Origin: Symbiodinium natans
Taxonomy: Eukaryota > Sar > Dinophyceae > Suessiales > Symbiodiniaceae
Reading direction: 5' to 3'
Assembly: GCA_905221605.1 (NCBI GenBank)
Contig: CAJNDS010002088.1
Location: 300,001 to 364,000, forward strand
DNA: 64,000 nt
The notes beneath the pieces were generated by a model, which saw only the letters and a list, made by a program, of their open reading frames with translations, was not told the origin of the DNA and made no database searches. Each line of letters opens with the position of its first letter. Within the stretch, counting starts at the first letter, position 1. Both the position numbers and the translations under genes were made by a program. Shown one piece after another: positions 52,701-63,129 of the stretch.

Positions 52701-55700
52701 GGAGTTTTGGGGCTTGCATGAGGGCTTCAGGAAATCTTCAAAGACGCTTGGCGGTCCAGGCAGGCTTTTTCAAGCCCAGCGTTTTGGGCTCAGGAGTCTG
52801 GATCCCTCTAAACATGAACCCCGGACATCCCCCCAAACCCTAAGTCCCAAACGGCCCCGATAGCTGAGGCTGCGTCACACCTGGAAGAGCTTCAACAGGC
52901 GCAGCACGCGCAACAAGCGCAGAAAGGGCAGCACCTAAGGATGCAGAGTGCGCCCCGAAGCCTACATGTGCATTGAAAACGCTTCAGCAGGGTTTTATGG
53001 GGTTCAGGCCTCGTTGTCTTCTGAGAGGTTGGTGTTCTATAAGCTGGGAGCACCAGAGAAGACGAGCTTTACGGGGTTCAGGATTGTTTCATGTCGGAAG
53101 TTAAGCAGGGCCACTTGTGTGCATGTCTGATCAGGGTATAGGGTTTAGGGGGCATTCCCAAGCCCTAACCTCTGATAGTCTGCGATGCTCGGAGCTTCTG
53201 AAAGGCCAGGCCAAATCCCGAAGCCCCTGAACCCTAAATCCTAAACCCTAAACCCTAAACCCCCGAAACCCCCGAAACCCTCAAAGCACCGACTGCCGCT
53301 CCATGTCCGCGTCCAGGAAGAAAGGAAGACTGACGTCGGCCAGGCCGGTCGTGACGACCTGGACTTGGGCTTCGGGCGTGGGGCTTCGAGCTTGGGTTTT
53401 GGGGCTTAGGGTGTAGGTGATATCTTTTTGGTTTTGGGCGTTTAGGGTTTTCGTTTGAGGGCGTTGGCTTCAGCGTCACATCTCCACTTCACCTTTTTTT
53501 GGGGTGGCTGTGTTCAGGCACTTCAATTCAGATACCCACAAGAAGAGATACCCTGCTTCTTCTATGTATCACCAAAAACGCTAAAGCCTAAAGCCTAAAG
53601 CCTAAAGCCTAAAGCCTAAAGCCTAAAGGCTAAAGCCTAAAGCCTAAAGCCTAAACCCTACATCCTATGTATCACCAACCACCCTAAACCCTAAACCCTG
53701 AAGCCTAAGTTCCTTGAAACAGCAACCCAGTCAGGATCTTGCTGTGAGGCACCCGGAAGGAACAGTCGTGGTGTGCTGAGCCATTATCTTCAGGCCAGGG
53801 TTTTAGGGTTTAGGGTTTAGGGTTTAGGGCTTCGGCATGCTTCAGGTCTTGTGGCTTCAGGGGCATTTGGGGTTCGAGGCGTGCAGGACTTGGGCCGCCA
53901 CGACCAAGTCCAGGGGCATCCACGGGTATCTGCCTGCTACGAATCGGGGGTTTGGCGCAGGGTTTAGGGTTTTGGCTGGCTAAACCTACTTAAGCTCTCA
54001 TCAAGCTTTCAGACATCAAACGAAAACCCAACAAGGTACTATAGCGCACCGTATTTGACGGTACGAGGGACTCATACAAGAAAAGACCTAACCCCCCTCC
54101 CAGAAAAGGGTGGGCATTTGGTGAGGACGGTTCCCCGGATGTAGGCCTGAGCCCCAAAACCCTGACCTTCGAACCCTGAACAATAAGCTCGAAACCTTGC
54201 AAATCCTACCTCAAACGGTAAGCTCCAAACGCTAAACCCAAAACCCTAAGCCCGACACTCCAAACCCTCAGCTCCAAACCCTAAACCCTAAACCCTAAAC
54301 TCCAAACCCTCTACCCTAAACCCTAAACCCGGAATCCGAAACTCCAAACCCCAAGCTCCCGAAAACCCCTAAACCCTAAACCCTAAACCCCAAACCCTAA
54401 ACCCCCAAAACCCCTAAAACCCCCAAAACCCCCCGAAACCTAAGGTCGGCACAAAGGTATTCGCGGCATCCGAGGTCGCAGAGCCGAAGCAGCGCCTCAA
54501 ACCTTGGCAGAACGCCTAAAGGATTTCGGGGTCCGGGGTAGGTTTTAGGGTTTAGGGTTTAGGGTTTAGGGTTTAGGGTTTAGGGGTTTAGGGTTTAGGG
54601 GTTTAGGGTTTAGGGTTTTCCACGGGGCGCATAAGGGGACGAAAGACTATACAAGGATCTAAGCAAGGGGCATGCGGGAGGACGGACGTGTTCAACATCG
54701 AAGGGATGGTTATCATGCGGGCCCCATCGAGGCTCTAGGGTTCCGGGTTCGACGCTCGGACTTGTGAACCCCCAGTTCAAACATGTTGCTGTTGAAGCAT
54801 CCGCAACAATCTGTCCCGAGCATGTCAACTGCATCTGAATTGAAATGAATGAAACGAAACTTATACATTCCTGGAGCCCCAAGCCCTCAACCTTAAGCTG
54901 AAGTCCAAGACCCTCAACTCTCCCCGCAAACCTCACACTCCTTCAGCCACTAAACCCTACAAGCCTGCAGTCTACCGGGCACCCGGGCAAGAAAAAGATC
55001 ACGAAAAAGAACTCGCAGACCGTGTAGGCAGCAAACCTTAGAAAGGCTTAGGGTTTAGGAAAAGGGCGTCGGCGGCCGAGGTTTCAGGGCTTTCCGGATC
55101 TTTTCCAGAGCCGACTACTCAGAGCCTGAGGGCCTTTATGGCTCCGGGGTTCGGGAACGACGACTTGGGCCTTTGAGGCTTTTGGGTGTGGGTTGGTCCC
55201 ACAAAATCAGCATTCAAATGGGTTATGTAGGGTTGCAAACCCCTAAAGTCTAAACCCTCATACATTTCTTGCAGAAAGCCCTCAACTCTAGCCTCCCCCA
55301 AACCTTGATGTTCAAATCTCAGTTCCATAAATCCCACACCCGTCGAGCAACCTCAAGGGTTTAGGGTTCGGGGTTTAGGAGTTGGGGCATTACAGTCTAG
55401 GGTTCAGCCAAAAAGCTTGCGCTCGCAAGAGATGGGGGTGGGGGGGATGACATTCCACCTGCACTATAGCCGAAACCCAGAACCCTAAACCCTCGGCCCT
55501 ACTTCCATAATGCCCCATGGCTCGGCATCATATGCTGTGGATACATGTTTGTGCAACTTTGTTGCAAGCATATGTTTTGTATTGCCCCTTGCTGCACCGC
55601 CCCTCCGTCAGAACGGGGCAGTCCGCCTGGACTCTGACATCATAGGGGAGCTCAAGGAATCAAATGGGCGTACCATCATCACGACTAGCATGATGCTTGC

Positions 55701-57652
55701 GCAATCGCTGTCGTCATCGTCAATATCCTCGGCATCGTTCGCTGGCATACTTTCCCTGACCGTCGCATGATTTACACTCCTCCCTAGCAGGATGCCAAAG
55801 GCTCTGTGCTGGTTGTCCTCGGGGGTTTGATGCTTTTGAGTACCCTGCACAGACATTGACACAGAGCCACCCGGCAAGAGCCTCAACAACCCACGGAGCT
55901 GCGGATTTTACCTAAACCCTAACCCTTAACCCTAAACCCTAAACCTAAAGCCCCAAAAATAGACCGGTCGATGAGGATCGAGCCTGAGCTTACCCCCGGT
56001 GGGCAGCGCCAGCTCGCCATTCAGCGGCACATTCTGATGCAGCGTGGCCTGGGTTTCGTCATGGGTTCCCCCTCTATACTACCCCCCCCCCCCGGTTTCC
56101 CCCCTTAAATAACCTTAAGTAGGCATAATTATCCCTAAATAACCTTAATGGGGTAGTAGGGAAACCCAAGGGTTTCGGCCCAAGCTCCCTTGAAGCGCAA
56201 CTCATATGGGGTTTCGTGTCGCCGTGTCAGTAGTCCCCCCCGCCCTTCCACCTAAACCCAAAACCCTAAATTCGAGGGGTGAGAAGCTGGAGAAAATGCA
56301 CGGCGGAGGAGGGGGCATATTGCCCACCTGACATTGTCTGGATAGACTTAAAGCCCGAAACCCTAAGCTCTACCGCGCTTCCGTCGAGACCCGGGCGTTG
56401 AGCTTCTTCTGCAAGTTCGCCTGCAATTGCTTCCCATATTTCCCATTAGTTATGGTAGCCTTGTCGATCAGGATCACTCTTGGGCTTGGGCAACTGTAAG
56501 GAATCAACCATGATGAAGACCGAAAAAAGGGCAGACTTAGATCAACCCCTGGGTCTACCCCTCCATGTACCCCTAAAGCACTTGTTAAACCCTGAACCCA
56601 AAACCCCCAACCGAACCCCTAAGTCCTCTAAGAAGCTGTAACCCCGAAACCCTACTTGCAGTTGAGGCCCTCTAAGCCCCACCAAATTTGGGCCTTGAGC
56701 TGCTTGTCTGCAGCAATGCCGTCTGTGATCTCTGACTTCACCTTAGGTCTAGGGTTTGAGGAGCAGGGAGTGATATGTGGATTCAGGGTAGGTTCACTTC
56801 GGGTTCACGGGTTCAGAGTCAGAGTTTTGGGGGTCATGTAGAGGGTTTGGGGTTGGGTTTTATAAGGGGTTTAGCAGTGCATAAGGGTTTTGGGGTCCTG
56901 TAAGGGGTTTAGGGCTTCGGGGCATTTCGTGGGCTTTAGGGACCACAGGCCATATGACGACCAAGCAGCGCTTTTCTCCAGGCCCACATTCCAACCCGCA
57001 TTGCCCATGCCAACGCTCAGCAGATCTGTCTCCAGACCTGGCGAGGAACTTTACCCAAAGAAGGTTCGTTGCAGGCTTGTTGTAGAGAACCTTTTTGTTC
57101 AAAATAGCTTAGGGAAGGAACGCACTGTCTTCTGCCGAATACTAGTCCTAAGCCCTACAACCATGAAACCCTTGCGGGTTTCGGGGTCTGTTGGAGCTTG
57201 TGTTGTACTACAAAGCCAGATGTTTGGGGTACCTCCCCCCTTCAAGTGGACCGTACCTTAGACAATCCCCCCAAATAGGTCATGTGCAACGGCTTCAGAA
57301 TGCTAAGCCGGCAGCGCCTGTCCAAGTGGGAGCAGAAGGCCCCAAAAGTCCTAGGTCTGCTTCGACGGCAAGCAGCACGGCGTTTGCACCTGGGGCAGGC
57401 GATACCTCGATATATCTAGTATGGCAAGGAGCCCGAGAAGCCTAGCTTGATTCATGCTCAGGGTCCCCTGTAATCCCCTGAATTCAGGACAGATGTCTGG
57501 TCTTCGGAACTCAAACAGACTGTGTTTGGGAGTCTGCAGTGTACCCCCCCACCGTGGATCCTAAACCCTCACATCGGCCCCTGAGCTCACCGCACACCAC
57601 TACCCCCACGACGAAGTTGAACACGGCGCCCCGGGTGCTTAAGCAGCGAGGC
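49745..57652 (-). CDS. Voltage-gated cation channel, S1-S6 unit, fifteen exons
   Basis: Exons in sense order (all phases agree): 57591-57652 (S1 FNFVVGVVVC), 56962-57037 (GLETDLLSVGM), 54989-55036 (S2 AAYTVCEFFFVIFF, GC donor), 54440-54502 (LFEALLRLCDLGCREY), 53905-53929 (YPWMPLDL), 53290-53358 (S3 VVTTGLADVSLPFFLD), 52881-52934 (S4 FLRLLRVLRLLKLF), 52374-52427 (PLRIIGRAVVKAFAVV), 51898-51956 (S5 NFSLAIILTTLVGQ), 50838-50879 (TDDDIEAWFGSIG), 50360-50507 (pore TLFTIQTLSGWDHIAAVL and S6 VYVMLCCFAVVGLITS), 50166-50243 (VISDSFMASQQKEQRNQEVG), 49947-50015 (DVKMQRGTWKNGSFNTEG), and 49745-49816 (SELCLECCRASRKEAKES, then a stop). A further upstream exon is likely. S4 has R-x-x-R-x-x-R-x-x-K gating charges. 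The 25-nt exon at 53905 and the terminal exon are least certain. Ion selectivity cannot be read from one unit; a four-repeat channel is not excluded. Confidence 0.85.
50244..50359 (-). mobile_element. Introner-like element, family 3 (channel intron after S6)
   Basis: 116-bp intron AGC|GTCACTTGGTAGCC ... GCTTCCAAG|GTCATC. GTCA is duplicated at the edges. The ends are inverted repeats: CTTGGTAGCCCAGTGGTAC against CTTGGAAGCTCAGTAACC. The word GGTACNACTGGGC is shared with 19585-19680 and 25665-25700. Confidence 0.8.
52935..53135. other. Unique stretch with a 5S-rRNA-like word
   Basis: Lies inside the intron between the S3 and S4 exons. At about 53096 the plus strand reads CGGAAGTTAAGCAGGGCC, like the conserved loop-A/box-A region of 5S rRNA, but the flanks do not continue a 5S gene. 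Confidence 0.25.
53580..53660. repeat. Tandem AAAGCCT array
   Basis: About ten units of the 7-bp telomere variant AAAGCCT (CCTAAAG) inside an intron of the channel gene. Confidence 0.9.
55900..56750 (-). CDS. Three candidate exons inside a channel intron
   Basis: Between channel exons 56962-57037 and 54989-55036 lie three islands with good splice signals. About 56683-56733 is AAG|GTG VKSEITDGIAADKQLK. About 56365-56450 is TNGKYGKQLQANLQKKLN. About 55998-56063 is CAG|GCC ATLHQNVPLNGELALPTG followed by a GTAAGC donor. They do not join the flanking S1/S2 exons in phase, whereas those join each other directly. They may be an alternative set, a nested gene, or chance. Confidence 0.3.
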
Positions 57653-58719
57653 CTTCGGTGCAGAAGTTACAGGAATGCGTTCTGAAGAGAGCACTGTTAG
57701 GGCCAGGATTCTGGGTCCAATACTGAATACCATCCCGACAAAAGAAAAAACTTCGAAAAGAACTTCGTTCACAACGAGGACCCTGTGGAGCTTAACCTCG
57801 ATTCCTTAGGAGGTTTTCGGACCCCTAAACTCTCTAACATGTCGCCCTAAGCCCTAAGCTTCAGAAACCCTAGAACTTGCATCCCCATACTATGGCGGCA
57901 CGATAAGCGCTGCCCCCCTTAAAGTTTGAGTATTCATGTCCAACATTGTGGTTGGGGGGGGGGACTCTAAAACCCAAAACCCAGCAAAACAACTATAACA
58001 AGACCCTCTCAACCCTAAACTCCATAATGTTGGAGCTGCTTTGATGTGTTCGCCGCCCCCCAACTCTCACCCCACTCGGCTTTTCAATCTTAAGCCCTGT
58101 CGGCCTTGAATTTAGTTTCAACGCCCGCCCTCTTCAAACCCTTTGCTGGGCTGGGGGGGGACCGTAATCCCCTTCAAGGTCTGCGGGGCCCGTTTATAGC
58201 GGCAAAGCGTTGATTGTTCAAGGCGGAGGGCCTTGAAAACAAGGCACCAGGCCTTCGAAATCCAAAGGCTAGTGGGCTTAAGATTTCAAGAGCCTAGCCT
58301 TCAACCCCAAAGGGCCAGGCCTCATCTAAAACCCACTGGGCTGAAGATTTGAGATTTCAAAGCTCGGGGGGGGGTAGGGGTAGGACATAAAAGACAGTGC
58401 GCTCCTGGCCCCTGGACCACCCCTGGCCGGATTGATCGGGATTGCTTTCTTTGCTTCTTGTTCTGAGAAGGTGGCTGTACAGCGGGCCGCATCCCCCCCT
58501 CCCCTCCAAAAAAAAAACGAAAAACACCATGATCCTGAATGCTGGCCAAATTACTTGACTTTAGAGGGGGGAGGCCGCAACTAAGGCGGGTCCACATTAA
58601 ACCCTACATGCCCTAAACCCGAAACCCTAAACCCTAAATGCCCTAAACGCCCTAAACCCTCAACCCTAAATGCCCTAAACCCTAAACCCGAAACCCTAAA
58701 CCCCTAAACCCACCCCCCA

Positions 58720-58803
58720 GGTCCCTGGCTGGGGAGGGCTGCCACCATCTATCTGCTCCTCGAGTCGATACAGAAACGGAAGTTCTCTGAGCCGACGAAG
58801 GGT
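58720..58803 (-). CDS. Candidate exon upstream of the channel core
   Basis: ETLRRLRELPFLYRLEEQID, then GGSPPQPGTW. CCCTAAA on the left. Could be N-terminal channel sequence. Confidence 0.4.
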
Positions 58804-59929
58804 TTCTGCAGGATGGTTGTTTCTTTTGGCTTTCAGGAGTTTTGGAGCGAGGGGTGTTGCGGGGTTTAGAGGGGTGCTAGAGAGGCTTTGGAGAGTGTTT
58901 GCAAGGCTTTAGGTGTTGGGGCTTGAGGGGTTTTTGGACTTGGGGGTTGGCTCCTTAACCCTAAGTTCGCAGATGGCTGGACCCAAACCTGAACCCTAAA
59001 CCCTAAACCTTAAACCCTAAACTGGCGAGAGCACCGCTGACCATATACATGGGTGCTCGAGCCTCTCGGACAGGGCTCTGCCCTGGCGCGTTTCGAATCT
59101 ACGCGCATGGGAGGGGACAACCTCCCCAAAACAACCGCTTTCCACTGTGCCATTCCCTCACCGCTGGCGTCTTGTTATTGGTTGCCAGGGCTCCCCCGAT
59201 TTGCGGAACGGGGCGCCCGGGCCCCTGCAACACCCTCAGGGCTGGGACCCTGCAGCTTCCGGCATTCTTTCCGGACATGACAATTGGGAATCCTGCCCCT
59301 TTCAGGGGGGGCACTCAGGGGAAGCGTTTCCTTTCTCACAGACGAGAGGCCGAGGCCTCACCGAACCTTTTTCAGCGCAGCTTCTCCGCTTCTCAGATTC
59401 TCCCGGGCTTTACCATTGGCGCCTGACTGACCGTTAGAAGTGTTTTGGAGTTTGCGGGTAGAACCCCACATCCGGAAAATGACGGGGTCCTTTCTGCCAT
59501 GAACATCTGTGCAAAAAGGATTTTTCCCGAATCCTGGAGCTTCTTAGGGCTTAAACCCCCCCTCTTGGAGGCTTGAGAGAAGAACAGCAAGGAAGCCCCC
59601 CTTGCTCTACAAGAAAATAGTTAGGGTGGCGGTGGGGCTACTAGGCTATCAGGTGCGTGACAGGGAGTGCGGCCCTAGATCTGAAGAAAAGGCGCAGGCC
59701 CCGCTCGCATACACTGATCTAAACCCTCTAAGCCCTTAGCTGTGGATGGTTTAGGGCTTAAAGCTGCCGAAATCAGAACTTCTATGAACTACCAACGTAA
59801 TGTAAGTGCTTGCTTCACTCTAGACCTCGAACCCTAAAGCCCACACTCCTAAAGCCCACACGGTCTAAGCCCTGAACCCTAGAGCCTGAGCCCTGCAAAC
59901 CGAGGCCCACATCCCCTGAAGCCATTCAA

Positions 59930-60058
59930 AGGTCTCCGGGCAGCTTTCCGCCAAGGCGCACTCGTCGGCAGCGGCTGGTACATGCCATGATCTGCAATCA
60001 AGGCAGAACCCGACCTCGTGGGGTACTTTGCTGCTTCGGGATCATCTGGTAGAAGGCT
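59930..60058 (-). CDS. Candidate exon upstream of the channel core
   Basis: LLPDDPEAAKYPTRSGSALI, then ADHGMYQPLPTSAPWRKA. Low-complexity, hydrophilic, like an N-terminal cytosolic tail. Confidence 0.4.
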
Positions 60059-60094
60059 TAGGGTTGGGCCAGGGCTTCGGGTTTTTGGGCCAGG

Positions 60095-60180
60095 GAGGGT
60101 TTCCGAAAATAGGGGACCCCCAAAATAGACCCCCAAACAGTGGGATTCCCTTCGCCTTTGGACCCCAAGAAGGTACCCCG
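60095..60180. mobile_element. MITE-like element, family E
   Basis: TTTCCGAAAATAGGGGACCC, AGTGGGATTCCCTT and CCCCAAGAAGGTACC in order. The left end is degenerate. Confidence 0.5.
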
Positions 60181-60344
60181 AATATTTTTAAACTTCCCAT
60201 GTAGAGGGATAATGGAGATCAGGGCCTGGCGGGGTTTTGGGCTCTTGGCCATGAAAAACAGCACAGACGAGCTGGAGAATATCAGGCAAGGGTGAGTGTG
60301 AAGATTTCAGCAAGAACCCACAAGCCCTAAACCCTAAACCCCAA

Positions 60345-60412
60345 GATAGTGGTTATTGACTCGAATAATCTCTTTCTTCACCTTGTTGAACACGCCCTCA
60401 ATCCAAGCTGGG
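60345..60412 (-). CDS. Candidate exon upstream of the channel core
   Basis: PAWIEGVFNKVKKEIIRVNN, then HYLG. Amphipathic helix. Confidence 0.4.
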
Positions 60413-60524
60413 CCCTAGATGTCTAAGTCAGGCATCGGCGCTCTTAGTGGTACCCCCCACTCCAAACCCTATAAACCCTATAGACCCTACTCACCCTAAA
60501 CCCAAAACCCGAAACCCTAAGCCA

Positions 60525-60606
60525 TGGCACGATGGCGGGCGTGCGGAATCTTCTAATTCGGGATGCTGTGCGAAGCGGCCAAGCCTCAGAACCGCCAGAA
60601 ACTTCG
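60525..60606 (-). CDS. Candidate exon upstream of the channel core
   Basis: PKFLAVLRLGRFAQHPELED, then SARPPSCHG. The plus strand is less open. Confidence 0.35.
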
Positions 60607-60849
60607 GTTTGTAGGGTTGGTTGAGGGTTTGGGGTTTGGGGTTTAGGGTTCAGGGTTTTGGGCTTAGGGAATCTCTAGGGTTTCGGGTTTTGGGGTGTAG
60701 TAGGGTGTAGGGTCATGGAACTCAAGGGTGTGTGCAGTTTGGAGTCGCGGAGCTTAGCAGTATTTCAGGTTTGGGGTTGGAACCCCAAATGCCCTAAAGC
60801 CGAAGGTTCTGAACCTTCGGCAGTCTATCGCAAGAGGTGCATCCCCCCT

Positions 60850-60913
60850 TGTAGTAAGTAATTGAGGTGGCACGCTGAACTCCTGCACCCACCGCGAGGT
60901 GGTTTGAGCCATC
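60850..60913 (-). CDS. Candidate exon upstream of the channel core
   Basis: CCCAG|GAT then DGSNHLAVGAGVQRATSITY. The frame continues open to about 60797. Confidence 0.4.
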
Positions 60914-61059
60914 CTGGGTTGCCCAAAAATCGTGCCACGTCTCAGTGCGCAAGAGGCTTACCCTACACCCTAAACAATGAAGCCTAGACCCTGTGGCCCT
61001 ACGAGTAGAGTTGGCCCTACACGTTGACCCTCTGAGCTTTCTGCCCCTGCATAGCTCAC

Positions 61060-61128
61060 CTGGCCACATGAAACACTTGCAGGTGGGGATAGAGACCAGG
61101 CAGCACGTCGTGAGCATGTTGAATAGGG
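61060..61128 (-). CDS. Candidate exon with GTGAGC donor
   Basis: ALFNMLTTCCLVSIPTCKCF then MWP and CCAG|GTGAGC. Hydrophobic, cysteine-rich. Confidence 0.4.
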
Positions 61129-61324
61129 CGCCCTCTCATTACTTGGAGGTGCCTGGGTAATATACGTAGGGTTCTAAGTACCCTAGACAGGCTTCGACGT
61201 TTCTGTTGCCGAACTTCTAAGTTTAACCCTACCTATAGCGACCAGGGGTGTTACAACCCTCCCAGGTATGCTTATAAGACAATCAATCCATGGCTTCAGG
61301 CGTTTGGGGGCTTAGGGTTTAGGG

Positions 61325-61389
61325 GCGGCTTCGGTGTCACAGCGATTCTGATAGATCTCGGGTTCGAAGATCGCCAGCAGCCCAAGACC
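61325..61389 (-). CDS. Candidate exon, unrecognised
   Basis: TTCAG|GGT then GLGLLAIFEPEIYQNRCDTE. Confidence 0.4.
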
Positions 61390-61979
61390 CTGAACTTATA
61401 CACCCAGGAAAACCCTGCAAGCCCGATAAACTTCGTGAACCCCACATGCCCTATCAACTCAATCCACCCTACAGTCGACATGGAAAACCAAAGCCCCTAA
61501 ACCCAATCCAAACATGCCGGAGTTACAGGCAGGCAAACTTTGGCAGAAGCCGTGAACCATACATGATATCTCTCTTGAGCCAACTCGAACACACCAGCTT
61601 TCTGCACCCCGTAGCCGCAAGCCAACTCTGCGGGGGTTCACGGGGATAAAGATTTAGGGTTCTTGACTGACCCACTCACCTCTAGACACAAACTCCGCCC
61701 CCCCAAAAAAGCCCAATGACCCTGCTGGAGTCGATCCCATGCCACGATTTGAATCCTCTTGCATGGGGCATCCCGTTGGGTGAGTGGAGAGGTTCTTTGG
61801 GGCCTTTGCACTCGCCTTCAGGTTGCTGGTTACCTTGAGGGTTTTGGAAACCCTAAACCCTAAACCCTAAACCCTCTTTTCTCCGCCGGATGCTGCGAGA
61901 CAACGCATCATTTTAGCCTAAGCCCGATACCCTTCAAAGAAGGAAGCCCCCCATCCTTCGCTCATCATCCGGATCCCTG

Positions 61980-62075
61980 TATATGGGAGCTTACGAAAGT
62001 GAGAGACCCCTAATATAGTTCCCCCCAAAATAGTAGGATTCCTGTATATTAAGGACCCCAATAAGGTACCTAAGA
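61980..62075. mobile_element. MITE-like element, family E
   Basis: ATATGGGAGCTTACGAAAGT, AGTAGGATTCCTGTATATTA and CCCCAATAAGGTACC. Confidence 0.55.
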
Positions 62076-62936
62076 TTCCTGACCCCTAATATCATAAAAT
62101 TGCTTTAAAGTACATCCCTTAAGTAACCTGGTAGTGCAAACCCTCTCTGAGGCTAGATCTGGCATAGAAGTGACTTTGACTTCGTCATGCCAGTGCTGCG
62201 AACAACGGAGTTGCTGTTGAACAAGTATCCAACACAGACAAATGAATATGTCGTAGGGTTTAGGGTTTAGGGTTTAGGGTTCAAGTATTTGTTCGGGTTC
62301 CGTCCCGTTTGGACAAGCGCCAACAAGGCCGGCCTCACAGCATGAGCTGACTCACCTGAGACACAAGTTTACCCCCTGCTTCTTAGAAGGGAATGAAGGA
62401 ACTAGGGCCATATACATACCCTTTAAGGGAGTAGATAGATTCCCTACTCAGAACCGACCAGCTCAGGGTTCAGGGGAAACCGCCCAAGGGTATCTCGGCC
62501 ACGATTGTTCGTAGCTTGGCGGGGGGTTTAGTGCATTAAGGAATCAGAGACCAACATGACAACAAATCTTGAAAAGAGGTTGCAAGGGAGCCCAAAATAC
62601 CTTAAGGAATGCGACTTGAATCACAACTAGGGTCCCTGTTATGACTGAAGAAACCCTAAAACCCTAAACCCTGAATCAACCCTATGAAACTAGGGGTATT
62701 GGTCTGGACAAACCCTATGCAACTAAGGGTATTGGACTCTCTGGGCGCGAATGTGAGCGTCCGGCAAGCGATGCGGTTCTGGACGACAGGTCCAGCGCTC
62801 GTTCCTTCCCGGCAGGGCGAACCCTAAAACACCCATCACGAGGAGCGGCTACTGTGGCGACTCTCTTTCTGGTTTGTGCGAGAACTGGGAACCTAATCTG
62901 GGAGGTTTAGGGTTTGGGGTTTAAGGCTTAGGTGAC

Positions 62937-63032
62937 GCAGGCATGGACTGTCATGACCCGATTCTCGAAGGTGATTTCCAGCGTGGCGAATTTCTTTTTG
63001 GACTCCGACCTCCGCCGTTTTGCCAACAGCAT
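62937..63032 (-). CDS. Candidate 96-nt exon, basic N-terminal-like
   Basis: CTGAAG|ATG ... TGC|GTCACC, exactly 32 codons: MLLAKRRRSESKKKFATLEI, then TFENRVMTVHAC. The plus strand is also open (62943-63140), but the minus frame has both splice signals. Confidence 0.4.
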
Positions 63033-63129
63033 CTTCAGTTTAGGGTTTTCCCCCTTCTTCTAGCAGTCCCTGATAGGATTATAGTATCCCCAATAAGGGA
63101 ATATGGTATCCCCAGTTCAGGGTTTAGGG

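Noticed and set aside
57290-57445. Plus-strand ORF with an Ala/Ser/Pro-rich translation
   Set aside because: Minus frames over the same bases are equally open, and the region lies between two verified minus-strand channel exons.
59049-59440. 125-codon plus-strand ORF and overlapping frames
   Set aside because: Several frames are open on both strands in GC-rich DNA; no splice-bounded frame or recognisable motif stood out, so no gene is called.
62155-62260. Plus-strand exon-like frame (FVMPVLRTTELLLNKYPTQT)
   Set aside because: Protein-like and ends at a GTAGGG donor, but no partner exon on the plus strand was found; kept only as a note that some genes could be on the plus strand.
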